A DNA stretch of 9,517 bases, taken from contig JAHJBW010000199.1 in the NCBI GenBank assembly GCA_018813405.1, positions 1 to 9,517 of the forward strand. Reading direction: 5' to 3'. A program made the translations under genes and the position numbers. Position 1 is the stretch's first letter, and each line of letters opens with the position of its first letter. Below, piece after piece: positions 1 through 6,383 of the stretch. The notes under the pieces are model-generated. The model was not told the DNA's origin and ran no database searches. It saw only the letters and a program-made list of their open reading frames with translations. Origin of the DNA: Candidatus Margulisiibacteriota bacterium (GTDB taxonomy: Bacteria; Margulisbacteria; WOR-1; XYC2-FULL-46-14; JAHJBW01).

Positions 1-246
1 GGCAAAATGCAGAAAGAAAGAGAAAAACAATAGCCAGCCTAACATGTAAAGCGAAAACCCGATCTCGCTGCCAGAGACCCGGTAGGGTATTTCAGACGCA
101 CTGCAGAAGAACATTGAAAGACAAAGCGATCCGTACAATATTCCCATTGGCCTGCTTAAGCTGGAAAAAGAATAAATGGCCAGGGCCAGGTAAAAGATGG
201 CCAGGTACAACAGGCTCGCGACAAAAAAGAATGTAATAGCGCTCAT
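1..246 (-). CDS. Membrane protein with N-terminal multi-helix sensor-type region (partial, 5' end only)
   Basis: The minus strand is open from an ATG at 244-246 to the window edge, giving 82 residues with no stop; the C-terminus lies outside. I see three hydrophobic segments (about residues 5-27, 34-51 and 63-82). The layout (helix, short Arg-containing loop, helix, loop with Glu/Arg, helix ending in FFLHFA) resembles the N-terminal seven-helix region found at the front of many bacterial histidine kinases and GGDEF proteins. The output domain, if any, is not visible, so calling it a kinase would be a guess. The start lies 4 nt beyond the stop of the upstream 442-residue gene, which carries the same kind of membrane region, so the two are probably co-transcribed and may be related by duplication. 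A purine-rich GGGGAATGGG stretch near the end of the upstream gene could act as a weak ribosome site. Confidence 0.7.
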   Translation of the reverse strand, partial: MSAITFFFVASLLYLAIFYLALAIYSFSSLSRPMGILYGSLCLSMFFCSASEIPYRVSGSEIGFSLYMLGWLLFFSFFLHFA

Positions 247-250
247 AAGA

Positions 251-1579
251 TTATTTTCCCATTCCCCTTATCTTTTCGACCAATTCATTCTTTTCAAGCT
301 CTTTTTGCATGATCTCGTTGTTGTTTGATGATTCTTCCAAGGCCTTTTTTTCTAATACGAGCCTTTTCTGTTCAAGCTCTTTGGTGTAATTGATGCGCGC
401 CAGCGACTTTCTGCCCAAATTGCTGATTATGGCAGAAGACGTGGGATCGTCATGGAATGTTTTTATAGCATTTTCTGTGGCAAGTTTTATATCGTCTGCG
501 GAGTTCAATGAGGCGATGTCAAAAACGATCCCTTTCAGGGCCTCTTGCTTTTTGAGTTTGGCCGAAATTATGGCCTTGTCCTCTTTTTCTTTCTCCAGGT
601 TGCTTTCTATGTGAGTGATATTGTGAAGCAGGATCAGTATGGCATTGCCTTCCTTGATAAAGTTGGCAGAGGCGGTGAATTTGTTCTTTCCTATCTCGAT
701 ATAATAATCTAAGAGGCTTCCGTTCCTGATGACTGCATCAATGATTTTCTTAATGACTGCGGGGTCGGTGTCTTTTGCCAGATCATTTTTCAGCAAAAAA
801 ATCCCTTCAAGATCGGTGAGCAAGATGGAGTTGCTAAGGGCATTTAACATCTCTTCCTGTGCAACGGCTGGTGTTATGCTAAATGCCTTCAGGTAAACGA
901 CCGCGTAAGCTGTTGTTGTCAGTGCTATTATGAGGGAAACGGGAAAGATCGAGGCCAAAACAGAAAAACCAAAAAGGCGGGGGAGCAGTTGAAAGAAGAT
1001 ATCTGCGAACCCTGCTACCACAAAGCCGAATGTAATGATTCTCATGGTCCTTCTTTCTTTTCCTTTTGAGAGAAAATACTTGATCGCAGAAAGCAAAACT
1101 GTTGCAATTATGATGAACATCATATAAAGATTAAAGCTCAGGAATAGCGGGCCTCCGATCACCTTGGCGGTATACAGGAGAGAGGGGTTTGTTATGACAA
1201 TATCTTTGACCATTGAAGCCGGGAAAAAGACCGTTGCCGTCATGAAGAAAACGGTTATTAAAATAAGGGCTGTTTTTGCCCATATAGAGAGCTTCTTTCC
1301 CTCGGGGAATATAAGGATGAAAGTGAAAACGCCTGCGAAAGTAATTGGAGATACAGCATAAAGAGCCCTGACTATAAAAAGTTGTAAGCCTGGGTCTTGA
1401 TTTATGACCTTTATTAACGTTGCCGCGTTCCAGAGAAATAGTCCGCCCAATAAAAAGGCAAAACCCTGATTATTGCGTGAGTATCTGTTCTTGAACAATA
1501 TATATTGCCCAAGCATAAACATATAGACCGTGGTTGTGAACAATAACGTGATATCTATATAATATTCTATGTTGCCCAT
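251..1579 (-). CDS. Seven-helix membrane sensor-like protein with degenerate PAS-like region and coiled coil, no visible output domain
   Basis: This 442-residue protein has seven hydrophobic segments at about residues 8-29, 40-58, 70-91, 100-121, 143-167, 178-200 and 208-231, matching the N-terminal seven-helix region of bacterial sensor kinases. It is followed by a short PAS-like stretch: ILLTDLEGIF at 252-261 resembles the PAS opening and ILILLHNITHIE at 314-325 resembles its closing strand, but the middle is shortened. Charged helical segments at about 322-345 and 396-440 look like coiled coils. No H-box, ATPase, GGDEF or HD motif is present, and the protein ends after the coiled coil, so it cannot signal by itself as a kinase. 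It may act as a sensory partner, possibly with the similar protein encoded 4 nt downstream. A TATAAT box lies 11 nt before the ATG and no clear Shine-Dalgarno sequence is seen. The ligand is unknown. Confidence 0.75.
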   Translation of the reverse strand: MGNIEYYIDITLLFTTTVYMFMLGQYILFKNRYSRNNQGFAFLLGGLFLWNAATLIKVINQDPGLQLFIVRALYAVSPITFAGVFTFILIFPEGKKLSIWAKTALILITVFFMTATVFFPASMVKDIVITNPSLLYTAKVIGGPLFLSFNLYMMFIIIATVLLSAIKYFLSKGKERRTMRIITFGFVVAGFADIFFQLLPRLFGFSVLASIFPVSLIIALTTTAYAVVYLKAFSITPAVAQEEMLNALSNSILLTDLEGIFLLKNDLAKDTDPAVIKKIIDAVIRNGSLLDYYIEIGKNKFTASANFIKEGNAILILLHNITHIESNLEKEKEDKAIISAKLKKQEALKGIVFDIASLNSADDIKLATENAIKTFHDDPTSSAIISNLGRKSLARINYTKELEQKRLVLEKKALEESSNNNEIMQKELEKNELVEKIRGMGK

Positions 1580-1583
1580 AAAT

Positions 1584-1619
1584 TTAGTGTATTATATGCT
1601 TTTAATATAAAAATGACCA
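1584..1619 (-). promoter_or_regulatory. Putative promoter of the 442-residue membrane protein gene
   Basis: Reading the minus strand, TGGTCA (complement of 1614-1619, four of six matches to TTGACA) is followed after 17 nt by a perfect TATAAT (complement of 1591-1596). Initiation about 7 nt beyond would leave a leader of only about 5 nt before the ATG at 1579. No ribosome site fits in that space, so translation may be leaderless. The call rests on motif match only. Confidence 0.5.
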
Positions 1620-1629
1620 GCCTATTTTT

Positions 1630-2439
1630 TTAAGCCGAGAATTTTCTTGCAAACAAGAACGCAAACATAAGCCCTGTTATGATCAACAGCACCTGAGCGT
1701 AAGGCCAGTAAATGGTCAGGATCCCTGGGACCTCGGGGGAAAGGCCGTTCATGGCGGGGGTGCCAAAGAAAAGATGGCCCGCGGCCAGATCATATACCCC
1801 GTGCAATATGACGCAAGGGATAATATTGCGTGTCAAATAAAAGCAATAGGTGTATGGAAATGCGCCCACCGCAACCGTTATCATGCCGAGTATTGTCAGC
1901 AGGAAGGGATTTCCAATGCCGATCTTGCTGTAGATGATGTAATAGGATGGAAGGTGCCAAAGTCCCCAGACTGCCCCCAGGATCAAAGTAGAAGCCAGCA
2001 GGTTCCTTTTTTCTGCCAGGGCGGGCAATAGATAGCCGCGCCAGCCGTATTCTTCTCCGAACATTGATGGAAGTCCAGTCAAAAGTGTCAATCCAAAAAC
2101 TCCCCAGAAGGAGAAACTCATCAATGCAGGGAGAAAGGAGAAGTTTATCTGACCCAGGCCGGTAACATATCCCATCAGGACAACGATTCCCAGCCAGAAT
2201 ATGGGATAGCCAAAGGCAAAAACCAGCGACCACAGGCTTATCCTGCGCGCGAATAATTTGATCTGGTCACTAAAAGGTTTCCTGTCAATGAAGAAAAAGA
2301 AGAACGCGGTCAAGGCGGGAACATACATGTAAAAGATCAGCCATTTCCCAGGCAGAATGCCAAGAAAAAGAACGATCTGTACTATCCAGCTTAGCAAGAG
2401 GACGGTAATGATGTATAAAATCGCGTGAGATCCCTTCAT
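1630..2439 (-). CDS. CPBP family intramembrane glutamic endopeptidase (CAAX protease/Abi type)
   Basis: This is a 269-residue, highly hydrophobic protein with about seven to eight helices. It has all three hallmarks of the CPBP (Rce1-like) family: EEYGWR at residues 129-134 (the EExxxR motif with the catalytic Glu pair), a WGLWHLP block with His at 162 (second motif; Trp replaces the usual Phe), and HGVYD with His 213 and Asp 217 (third motif). The family cleaves peptide bonds within the membrane; members process prenylated proteins, peptide pheromones or bacteriocins, or act in self-immunity. No bacteriocin-like gene is visible nearby, so the substrate is unknown. I take ATG at 2437-2439 as start; GTG at 2443-2445 would add two residues. 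A TATAAT box lies 8 nt before the ATG. The gene is divergent from miaB. Confidence 0.88.
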   Translation of the reverse strand: MKGSHAILYIITVLLLSWIVQIVLFLGILPGKWLIFYMYVPALTAFFFFFIDRKPFSDQIKLFARRISLWSLVFAFGYPIFWLGIVVLMGYVTGLGQINFSFLPALMSFSFWGVFGLTLLTGLPSMFGEEYGWRGYLLPALAEKRNLLASTLILGAVWGLWHLPSYYIIYSKIGIGNPFLLTILGMITVAVGAFPYTYCFYLTRNIIPCVILHGVYDLAAGHLFFGTPAMNGLSPEVPGILTIYWPYAQVLLIITGLMFAFLFARKFSA

Positions 2440-2476
2440 GATCACAAATTATACTCTTGAGAAAAAGTAAGCACAA
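2440..2476 (-). promoter_or_regulatory. Putative promoter of the CPBP protease gene
   Basis: On the minus strand a perfect TATAAT (complement of 2448-2453) lies 17 nt beyond a poor -35 match TTGTGC (complement of 2471-2476). The box ends 8 nt before the ATG at 2439 and 2 nt before the alternative GTG at 2445. Initiation at the usual distance would fall at or just before the ATG, giving a leaderless transcript and favouring the ATG as start. Confidence 0.5.
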
Positions 2477-2498
2477 GCGAAAATTTGGCCTTTTGGCG

Positions 2499-2507
2499 TG
2501 GTATAAT
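2499..2507 (+). promoter_or_regulatory. Extended -10 promoter of miaB
   Basis: TGGTATAAT at 2499-2507 is a perfect extended -10 element (TGN followed by TATAAT). No convincing -35 is seen at 16-18 nt spacing, as is common for extended -10 promoters. The box ends 6 nt before the ATG at 2514, so the transcript would begin at or next to the start codon. This also argues against the TTG at 2457, which would put the promoter inside the coding region. Confidence 0.6.
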
Positions 2508-2513
2508 TTACAC

Positions 2514-3782
2514 ATGCCCCGCAAATATTTCATCAAAACCTACGGATGCCAAATGAACAAGAATGATTCAGAACGCCTGAGCGGTGTTCTGGAATCGGCC
2601 GGGTATCAAGAGACCGGGGATAAACGAGAAGCGGACATCTTGATCATCAACTCATGTACTGTGCGCAAAAACGCGGAAGATAAGGCTTTAGGTTATCTCT
2701 CCAGCCTAAAAAAACAGAAAAAAGTTAACCCAAATGTGAAAATTATTCTGGCAGGATGCGTTTCCGCCCAACCGGGCTTTAAACTTGACCTCCCGCACGT
2801 TGACCTGGTCTTAGGCCCCAACGAGCCGGAAAAACTGGCGGAGTATGTTGGTGGGAAACTTGGACAACGGCGAGATCCTTCTGTAACCGCGTGGGTGACT
2901 ATTATGCATGGCTGTGATAATTTCTGCTCCTATTGCATCGTCCCTTACGTGCGGGGACGAGAGCACAGTCGACAGATCGATGATATTCTTGAGGAAATCA
3001 AACAAATAGACCTCAACAAACATAAAGAGATCTTCCTTCTGGGACAGAACGTTAATTCTTATAAATATGGTTTGGCAAAGTTATTAGAGGAAATTGGCAA
3101 ACAAATTGTTCGCCGAAGGCAAGGTGACTTCACCTTGCCTTTGGAAAGAGTGAGCTTTATGACTTCGCACCCGCGGGACATGGGTGATGATATTATCCAG
3201 GCAGTGCGGGACATTCCGCAGGTCATCGAATACTTTCACCTGCCCATCCAGCATGGTGATGATCATATTCTTAAGTCAATGAACCGCGGCTACACGCTTG
3301 ATCAATACCGTGAACTGATCGACAAGGTCCGCAATATGGTCCCAAATGCGGCAATTACCTCTGATATAATAGTAGGATACCCTGGAGAAACAGATAAACA
3401 ATTCGAAAATTCCCTTAAAGCGATCAGAGAATTTAGCTTTGATACGGTAAATACAACTATGTATTCAATCCGAGAGGGGACCGCTGCGGCCAAACTTACC
3501 GATCAAGTGCCCCTTAAAGTCAAAAAAGAGCGTTTGCAGGTGATAATGGATGTGGTAAGGGAGGTGGCCCTTGAAAACAACAGGCTGCTAATTGGTTCAA
3601 AACAAGAAATATTAATGGACCATCCCAAAGCCGGCAGGACCAGGGGGCAGAAGATCGTGAAGATAATCAATGAAGGCGGGAAATCGATTTCCCGCCTTCA
3701 TAAAGAAAACTTGCTCGGCCAGTTGGTCAATGTTAGAATTAAGTCGGCCAAAAGTTTTGTATTGGAAGGAGAACTAATATGA
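2514..3782 (+). CDS. miaB: tRNA-2-methylthio-N6-dimethylallyladenosine synthase MiaB
   Basis: This 422-residue radical-SAM methylthiotransferase adds the 2-methylthio group to N6-isopentenyl-adenosine 37 of tRNAs reading UNN codons. The UPF0004 domain comes first, with its three cluster-binding cysteines at Cys12 (YGCQMN), Cys48 (NSCTVR) and Cys82 (AGCVSA). The radical-SAM motif CDNFCSYC follows with Cys134, Cys138 and Cys141, then LLGQNVNSY, TSHP, HLPIQHGDD and DIIVGYPGET, and a C-terminal TRAM-like domain from about 365. MiaB is preferred over MtaB/RimO because of YGCQMN and GQNVNSY. ATG 2514 is chosen over the upstream in-frame TTG 2457 because homologues begin just before the YGCQMN block and a promoter box lies between them. 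Two palindromes lie inside the gene (residues 201-210 and 386-396), where the protein appears longer than E. coli MiaB. The stop overlaps the prs start. Confidence 0.95.
   Translation: MPRKYFIKTYGCQMNKNDSERLSGVLESAGYQETGDKREADILIINSCTVRKNAEDKALGYLSSLKKQKKVNPNVKIILAGCVSAQPGFKLDLPHVDLVLGPNEPEKLAEYVGGKLGQRRDPSVTAWVTIMHGCDNFCSYCIVPYVRGREHSRQIDDILEEIKQIDLNKHKEIFLLGQNVNSYKYGLAKLLEEIGKQIVRRRQGDFTLPLERVSFMTSHPRDMGDDIIQAVRDIPQVIEYFHLPIQHGDDHILKSMNRGYTLDQYRELIDKVRNMVPNAAITSDIIVGYPGETDKQFENSLKAIREFSFDTVNTTMYSIREGTAAAKLTDQVPLKVKKERLQVIMDVVREVALENNRLLIGSKQEILMDHPKAGRTRGQKIVKIINEGGKSISRLHKENLLGQLVNVRIKSAKSFVLEGELI
3116..3141. repeat. Palindromic element inside miaB (first)
   Basis: Perfect 12-bp arms AAGGCAAGGTGA (3116-3127) and its reverse complement (3130-3141) flank a 2-nt centre, CT. 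The pairing extends to about 15 bp with one mismatch (CC at 3113-3114 with GG at 3143-3144). It encodes residues 201-210 (RRQGDFTLPL) of MiaB, between the LLEEI helix and the RVSFMTSHP strand. From memory of E. coli MiaB, that gap is about 10 residues longer here, so the palindrome looks inserted. Confidence 0.75.
3670..3701. repeat. Perfect 32-bp palindrome inside miaB (second)
   Basis: The 16-nt half ATGAAGGCGGGAAATC (3670-3685) is followed directly by its exact reverse complement (3686-3701), with no spacer. It encodes residues 386-396 (NEGGKSISRLH) in the TRAM domain, again where E. coli MiaB, recalled from memory, is about 10 residues shorter. It shares GAAGGC at its outer arm with the first miaB palindrome. 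As RNA it would form a strong hairpin within the message, but it lacks a U-tract, so it does not look like a terminator. Confidence 0.8.
3766..3771 (+). promoter_or_regulatory. Ribosome binding site of prs
   Basis: AAGGAG lies 7 nt before the ATG at 3779 and 10 nt before a second in-frame ATG at 3782. The spacing favours the first. The site is inside the last codons of miaB, which fits translational coupling. Confidence 0.75.
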
Positions 3783-4732
3783 TGACACCCGGCATAGAAG
3801 ACCTGAAGATATTCTACGGCACATCCCACCCCGAACTCGGAGAAAAAATAGCCAAGTACCTTAATTCAAAACCGGGCGAGATCAAAATATCCAGTTTCTC
3901 CGGCGGGGAGATATATGCCCGCATAAAGGAAAACATCCGCGGCCAGCACTGCGTCATAATTCAAACCTGCACAAAAACAGTAAATGACGACCTTATGGAA
4001 TTGTTCATAATCGTGGATGCCATGAAACGGGCATCTGCCAAGACCATTACTGCTGTCATACCTCTCTTCGGATATGCGCGTCAAGACCGAAAAGCAGCTT
4101 CGCGAGAGCCGATCTCGTCGAGGCTGGTAGCGAATTTGCTGGAAACCGCGGGCGTGGACAGGGTTGTCACCATGGACCTGCATTCTGACCAGATACAGGG
4201 TTTTTTCAACATACCAATGGACACCTTAACTGCCCTGCCGCTATTTGAAAAATATATCCAAAGTAAAGGCCTAAAGGACCTTATCGTGGTGGCCCCCGAT
4301 GTGGGCCGCGCCAAGGTCGCGAAAAAGCTGGCCGACCGGCTTGGGGCAGAACTGGCGATCCTGCACAAAGTGCGCAAGGAGCATCAAAAATCGGATGTAA
4401 CTCATGTGGTGGGCGATGTCGCGGGCAAGACGGTCATCATTACCGACGACATGATCGATACGGCAGGAACCATCACCAACGGCGTGGACGCACTTCGTAA
4501 AGATGGGTGCAGCCAGGATATCTATGTGGTTGCCACCCACGCGATCTTCTCGCCGCCCGCCGTGGAAAGGTTGAGCAAGGCCAACTTTAAAGAAGTAGTG
4601 GTCACGGATTCTTTGCCCATTACCAAAGAAAAGCAGTTCAAGGGATTGAAAGTGCTTTCTTCTGCAGAATTGCTGGGCGAGGCGATCAAGCGGAATTACG
4701 AGAACCGGTCCATAAGCTCGCTGTTTGATTAA
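3779..4732 (+). CDS. prs: Ribose-phosphate pyrophosphokinase (PRPP synthetase)
   Basis: This 317-residue enzyme makes 5-phosphoribosyl-1-pyrophosphate from ribose 5-phosphate and ATP in the cytosol, supplying purine, pyrimidine, NAD, His and Trp synthesis. Family motifs are in order: FSGGEIYARI (40-49), NDDLMELFIIVDAMKRA (69-85), the ATP-binding YARQDRK (99-105), VTMDLHSDQIQGFF (130-143) with the conserved His135, VVAPDVGRAKVAKKLA (170-185), the flexible-loop region KVRKEHQ (197-203), and the PRPP-binding loop ITDDMIDTAGTI (221-232). The protein ends in SLFD, a common family ending, so it appears full length and of the bacterial class I type. The start ATG overlaps the miaB stop (ATGA), and a good ribosome site sits 7 nt upstream, so the two genes are coupled. 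It is followed by a composite inverted repeat before hom. Confidence 0.97.
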   Translation: MMTPGIEDLKIFYGTSHPELGEKIAKYLNSKPGEIKISSFSGGEIYARIKENIRGQHCVIIQTCTKTVNDDLMELFIIVDAMKRASAKTITAVIPLFGYARQDRKAASREPISSRLVANLLETAGVDRVVTMDLHSDQIQGFFNIPMDTLTALPLFEKYIQSKGLKDLIVVAPDVGRAKVAKKLADRLGAELAILHKVRKEHQKSDVTHVVGDVAGKTVIITDDMIDTAGTITNGVDALRKDGCSQDIYVVATHAIFSPPAVERLSKANFKEVVVTDSLPITKEKQFKGLKVLSSAELLGEAIKRNYENRSISSLFD

Positions 4733-4736
4733 AAGA

Positions 4737-4822
4737 CCTCACCCCTGTCCCCTCTCCTAGAAGGAGAGGGGAAGAAAGCAAGGTTTCCCTCTCCATGATA
4801 TGGAGAGGGATAAAGGGTGAGG
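4737..4822. repeat. Composite inverted repeat between prs and hom (two hairpins within an outer stem)
   Basis: An outer 8-bp stem, CCTCACCC (4737-4744) with GGGTGAGG (4815-4822), encloses two perfect 11-bp hairpins. The first pairs TCCCCTCTCCT (4748-4758) with 4762-4772 around a 3-nt loop. The second pairs TCCCTCTCCAT (4786-4796) with 4800-4810 around a 3-nt loop. The two left arms are near copies of each other, so the unit looks like a tandem pair of the same palindrome. From general knowledge, similar CCTCACCCC/CCCTCTCC palindromes are dispersed between genes in many bacteria. It may fold in the mRNA and weaken read-through or protect the prs 3' end. No U-tract follows, so I do not call it a terminator. 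Confidence 0.85.
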
Positions 4823-4830
4823 AAGAAAAA

Positions 4831-4835
4831 AGGGA
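4831..4835 (+). promoter_or_regulatory. Ribosome binding site of hom
   Basis: AGGGA lies 6 nt before the ATG at 4842 and only 8 nt past the outer stem of the intergenic repeat. No separate promoter is evident between the repeat and hom, so hom is probably transcribed from upstream. Confidence 0.55.
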
Positions 4836-4841
4836 ATCAAA

Positions 4842-6092
4842 ATGAAAAAAGTTAAGATAGGTATTTTAGGATATGGTACGGTAGGGGCCGCGGTTGACAA
4901 GCTCATTAGAAAGAACCACAAAGAAATACTGGAAAAAGAGGGCCTTGATCTGGTCATTGAAAAGATCGCCGATACTAACCCCAGGATAAAGCATTCTCAT
5001 CTGGTCCGGGACGCCGGCAAAGTAATTGACGATCCGGAAATTGATATTATCGTCGAGACCATTGGCGGAGAATCTCCAGCCAAGAGTTTTGTTTTGCAGG
5101 CTTTACGGAACGGCAAGCATGTTGTAACCTCCAACAAGGAATTGATAGCCAAGAATATGGATGAACTGGCAAGGACCGCGCGAAAGAACGGCGTTTCCCT
5201 TTTGTTCGAGGCCTCTGTCGGAGGAGGCATACCCATAATCGCGGGAATCAGGGATTGCCTGGTGGCCAATAGAATTGACGAGGTCTATGGCATTGTGAAC
5301 GGCACCACCAACTATATCCTTTCCCAGATGGAAGAGTTTGGCAAAGAGTTCAAGGATGCCTTGAAGGAAGCCCAGCAAAAAGGTTACGCGGAAGCTGATC
5401 CCAGAAACGATATCGAAGGCTACGACGCCGCCTTCAAAGCCGCCATACTTGCTTCGGAGGCTTTTCAGGTAAAGGTCAACTGGCGCGATGTTTATCGCGA
5501 GGGCATAACCAGGATTACCCAGGAAGATATTGGCTATGCCAACGAGTCTGGCTATGCCATAAAGCTTGTCGCCATTGCCAAGCGGCATGTTGATGGCAAG
5601 ATAGAAGTTCGCGTACATCCGGCGCTAATTTCCATGGGCCTGCCCCTTGCCTACGTTTCCGGGGCCATGAACGCCATCTACATAAAGGCCGACCCCGTGG
5701 GCGAGCAAATGTTCTATGGCCAGGGCGCGGGGGGAGGGCCTACGGCTTCGGCTGTGGTGGCGGATATAATTTCAGCGGCAAGGGGGCAGTTGCCAGAGGC
5801 GGGCGGAAAGACAAAAGCGGTCATTAAAGATATAGCTGACACAAAGAGCCGCTATTATGTCCGCTTAGCTGTGCCCGACAAATACGGTGTGCTGTCGAAG
5901 ATATCAAAAGCCTTTGCTGATGAGAAGGTTTCCGTGTCAAACGTCATCCAGCGAGAGACCACCGGTACTTACGCCACCCTCATCATCATACTCCATGAGA
6001 TCGAGGAGAAAAACCTGAGCGCGGCGCTGAAAAAGATCAAACAACTGCATGTGGTCAAAAGCATAGACAATGTAATCAGGGTGGGGCTGTGA
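4842..6092 (+). CDS. hom: Homoserine dehydrogenase with C-terminal ACT domain
   Basis: This 416-residue enzyme reduces aspartate-4-semialdehyde to homoserine with NAD(P)H, the branch-point step to threonine and methionine. The N-terminal Rossmann fold carries GYGTVG (10-15). TSNKE (96-100) and EASVGGGIP (123-131) follow, then GIVNGTTNYIL (150-160) and the catalytic block AEADPRNDIEGYDAAFKAAIL (from 183) with Glu192, Asp195 and Lys199. GQGAGGGPTASAVVAD (293-308) closes the catalytic part. Residues 338-416 form an ACT domain (RLAVPDKYGVLSKI and later), which in this family usually mediates threonine feedback inhibition; that regulation is inferred. It is a stand-alone enzyme with no aspartokinase fusion. 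It follows prs after the composite repeat. Its TGA stop directly abuts the stop codon of the convergent gene on the other strand. Confidence 0.97.
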   Translation: MKKVKIGILGYGTVGAAVDKLIRKNHKEILEKEGLDLVIEKIADTNPRIKHSHLVRDAGKVIDDPEIDIIVETIGGESPAKSFVLQALRNGKHVVTSNKELIAKNMDELARTARKNGVSLLFEASVGGGIPIIAGIRDCLVANRIDEVYGIVNGTTNYILSQMEEFGKEFKDALKEAQQKGYAEADPRNDIEGYDAAFKAAILASEAFQVKVNWRDVYREGITRITQEDIGYANESGYAIKLVAIAKRHVDGKIEVRVHPALISMGLPLAYVSGAMNAIYIKADPVGEQMFYGQGAGGGPTASAVVADIISAARGQLPEAGGKTKAVIKDIADTKSRYYVRLAVPDKYGVLSKISKAFADEKVSVSNVIQRETTGTYATLIIILHEIEEKNLSAALKKIKQLHVVKSIDNVIRVGL

Positions 6093-6356
6093 TCAATACG
6101 CCGAATATTTCAAGAAAATGCTAATAAGAAAAGCGCCCAATCCAAGAAAAACAATAGCCATAATGTAATGTTTGGCGAAGACGAACGAATCGACATTGAA
6201 CACGCTGGTGTCATACCTTTTGACAAAAAACCTCTGATTGAAATACTTGTTGAACTTTACGAATCGTTCAAAAAACAACAGCATTGACAGTCCGGTGGCC
6301 AGCGCAACCAGGCCGGCAATAAGAACGATGGTTTTTAAGATAACCAGTAATAGCAT
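6093..6356 (-). CDS. Small two-helix membrane protein of unknown function
   Basis: This 87-residue protein has two hydrophobic helices (about 3-28 and 64-82) separated by a basic, aromatic-rich loop (FVKFNKYFNQRFFVKRYDTSV, starting at 32). I cannot name a family. The pattern helix, then FN+xFN and KRYD, then a second helix resembles small uncharacterised inner-membrane proteins I have seen in other bacteria. The open frame extends upstream to 6506, but I choose ATG 6354-6356 because the extension is non-hydrophobic, would overlap the clpC start on the other strand, and because a TATATT box preceded by TG lies 7 nt before this ATG. The gene is convergent with hom, with no bases between the two stops, and divergent from clpC. 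Confidence 0.7.
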   Translation of the reverse strand: MLLLVILKTIVLIAGLVALATGLSMLLFFERFVKFNKYFNQRFFVKRYDTSVFNVDSFVFAKHYIMAIVFLGLGAFLISIFLKYSAY

Positions 6357-6372
6357 TTGAAATAATATAGCA
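6357..6372 (-). promoter_or_regulatory. Extended -10 promoter of the small membrane protein gene
   Basis: On the minus strand TGCTATATT (complement of 6364-6372) is an extended -10 element that ends 7 nt before the ATG at 6356. There is no room for a ribosome site, so a leaderless message is likely. The -35 region would overlap the -35 of the divergent clpC promoter. Confidence 0.45.
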
Positions 6373-6383
6373 CAATCCCCGGC

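Noticed and set aside
1790..2233. 147-residue overlapping frame within the CPBP protease gene
   Set aside because: It is on the same strand in another frame; the CPBP frame has all three catalytic motifs, while this one has none.
2457..2513. Upstream in-frame TTG that would add 19 residues to MiaB
   Set aside because: The extension contains the TGGTATAAT promoter box, has no match to MiaB N-termini, and ATG 2514 begins where the family usually begins.
3670..3701. Intrinsic terminator within miaB
   Set aside because: The hairpin is strong but is followed by an A-rich, not T-rich, stretch and lies inside an intact reading frame coupled to prs.
5103..5618. 171-residue open frame antisense to hom
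   Set aside because: It is opposite the catalytic region of a clearly functional homoserine dehydrogenase and shows no family motif.
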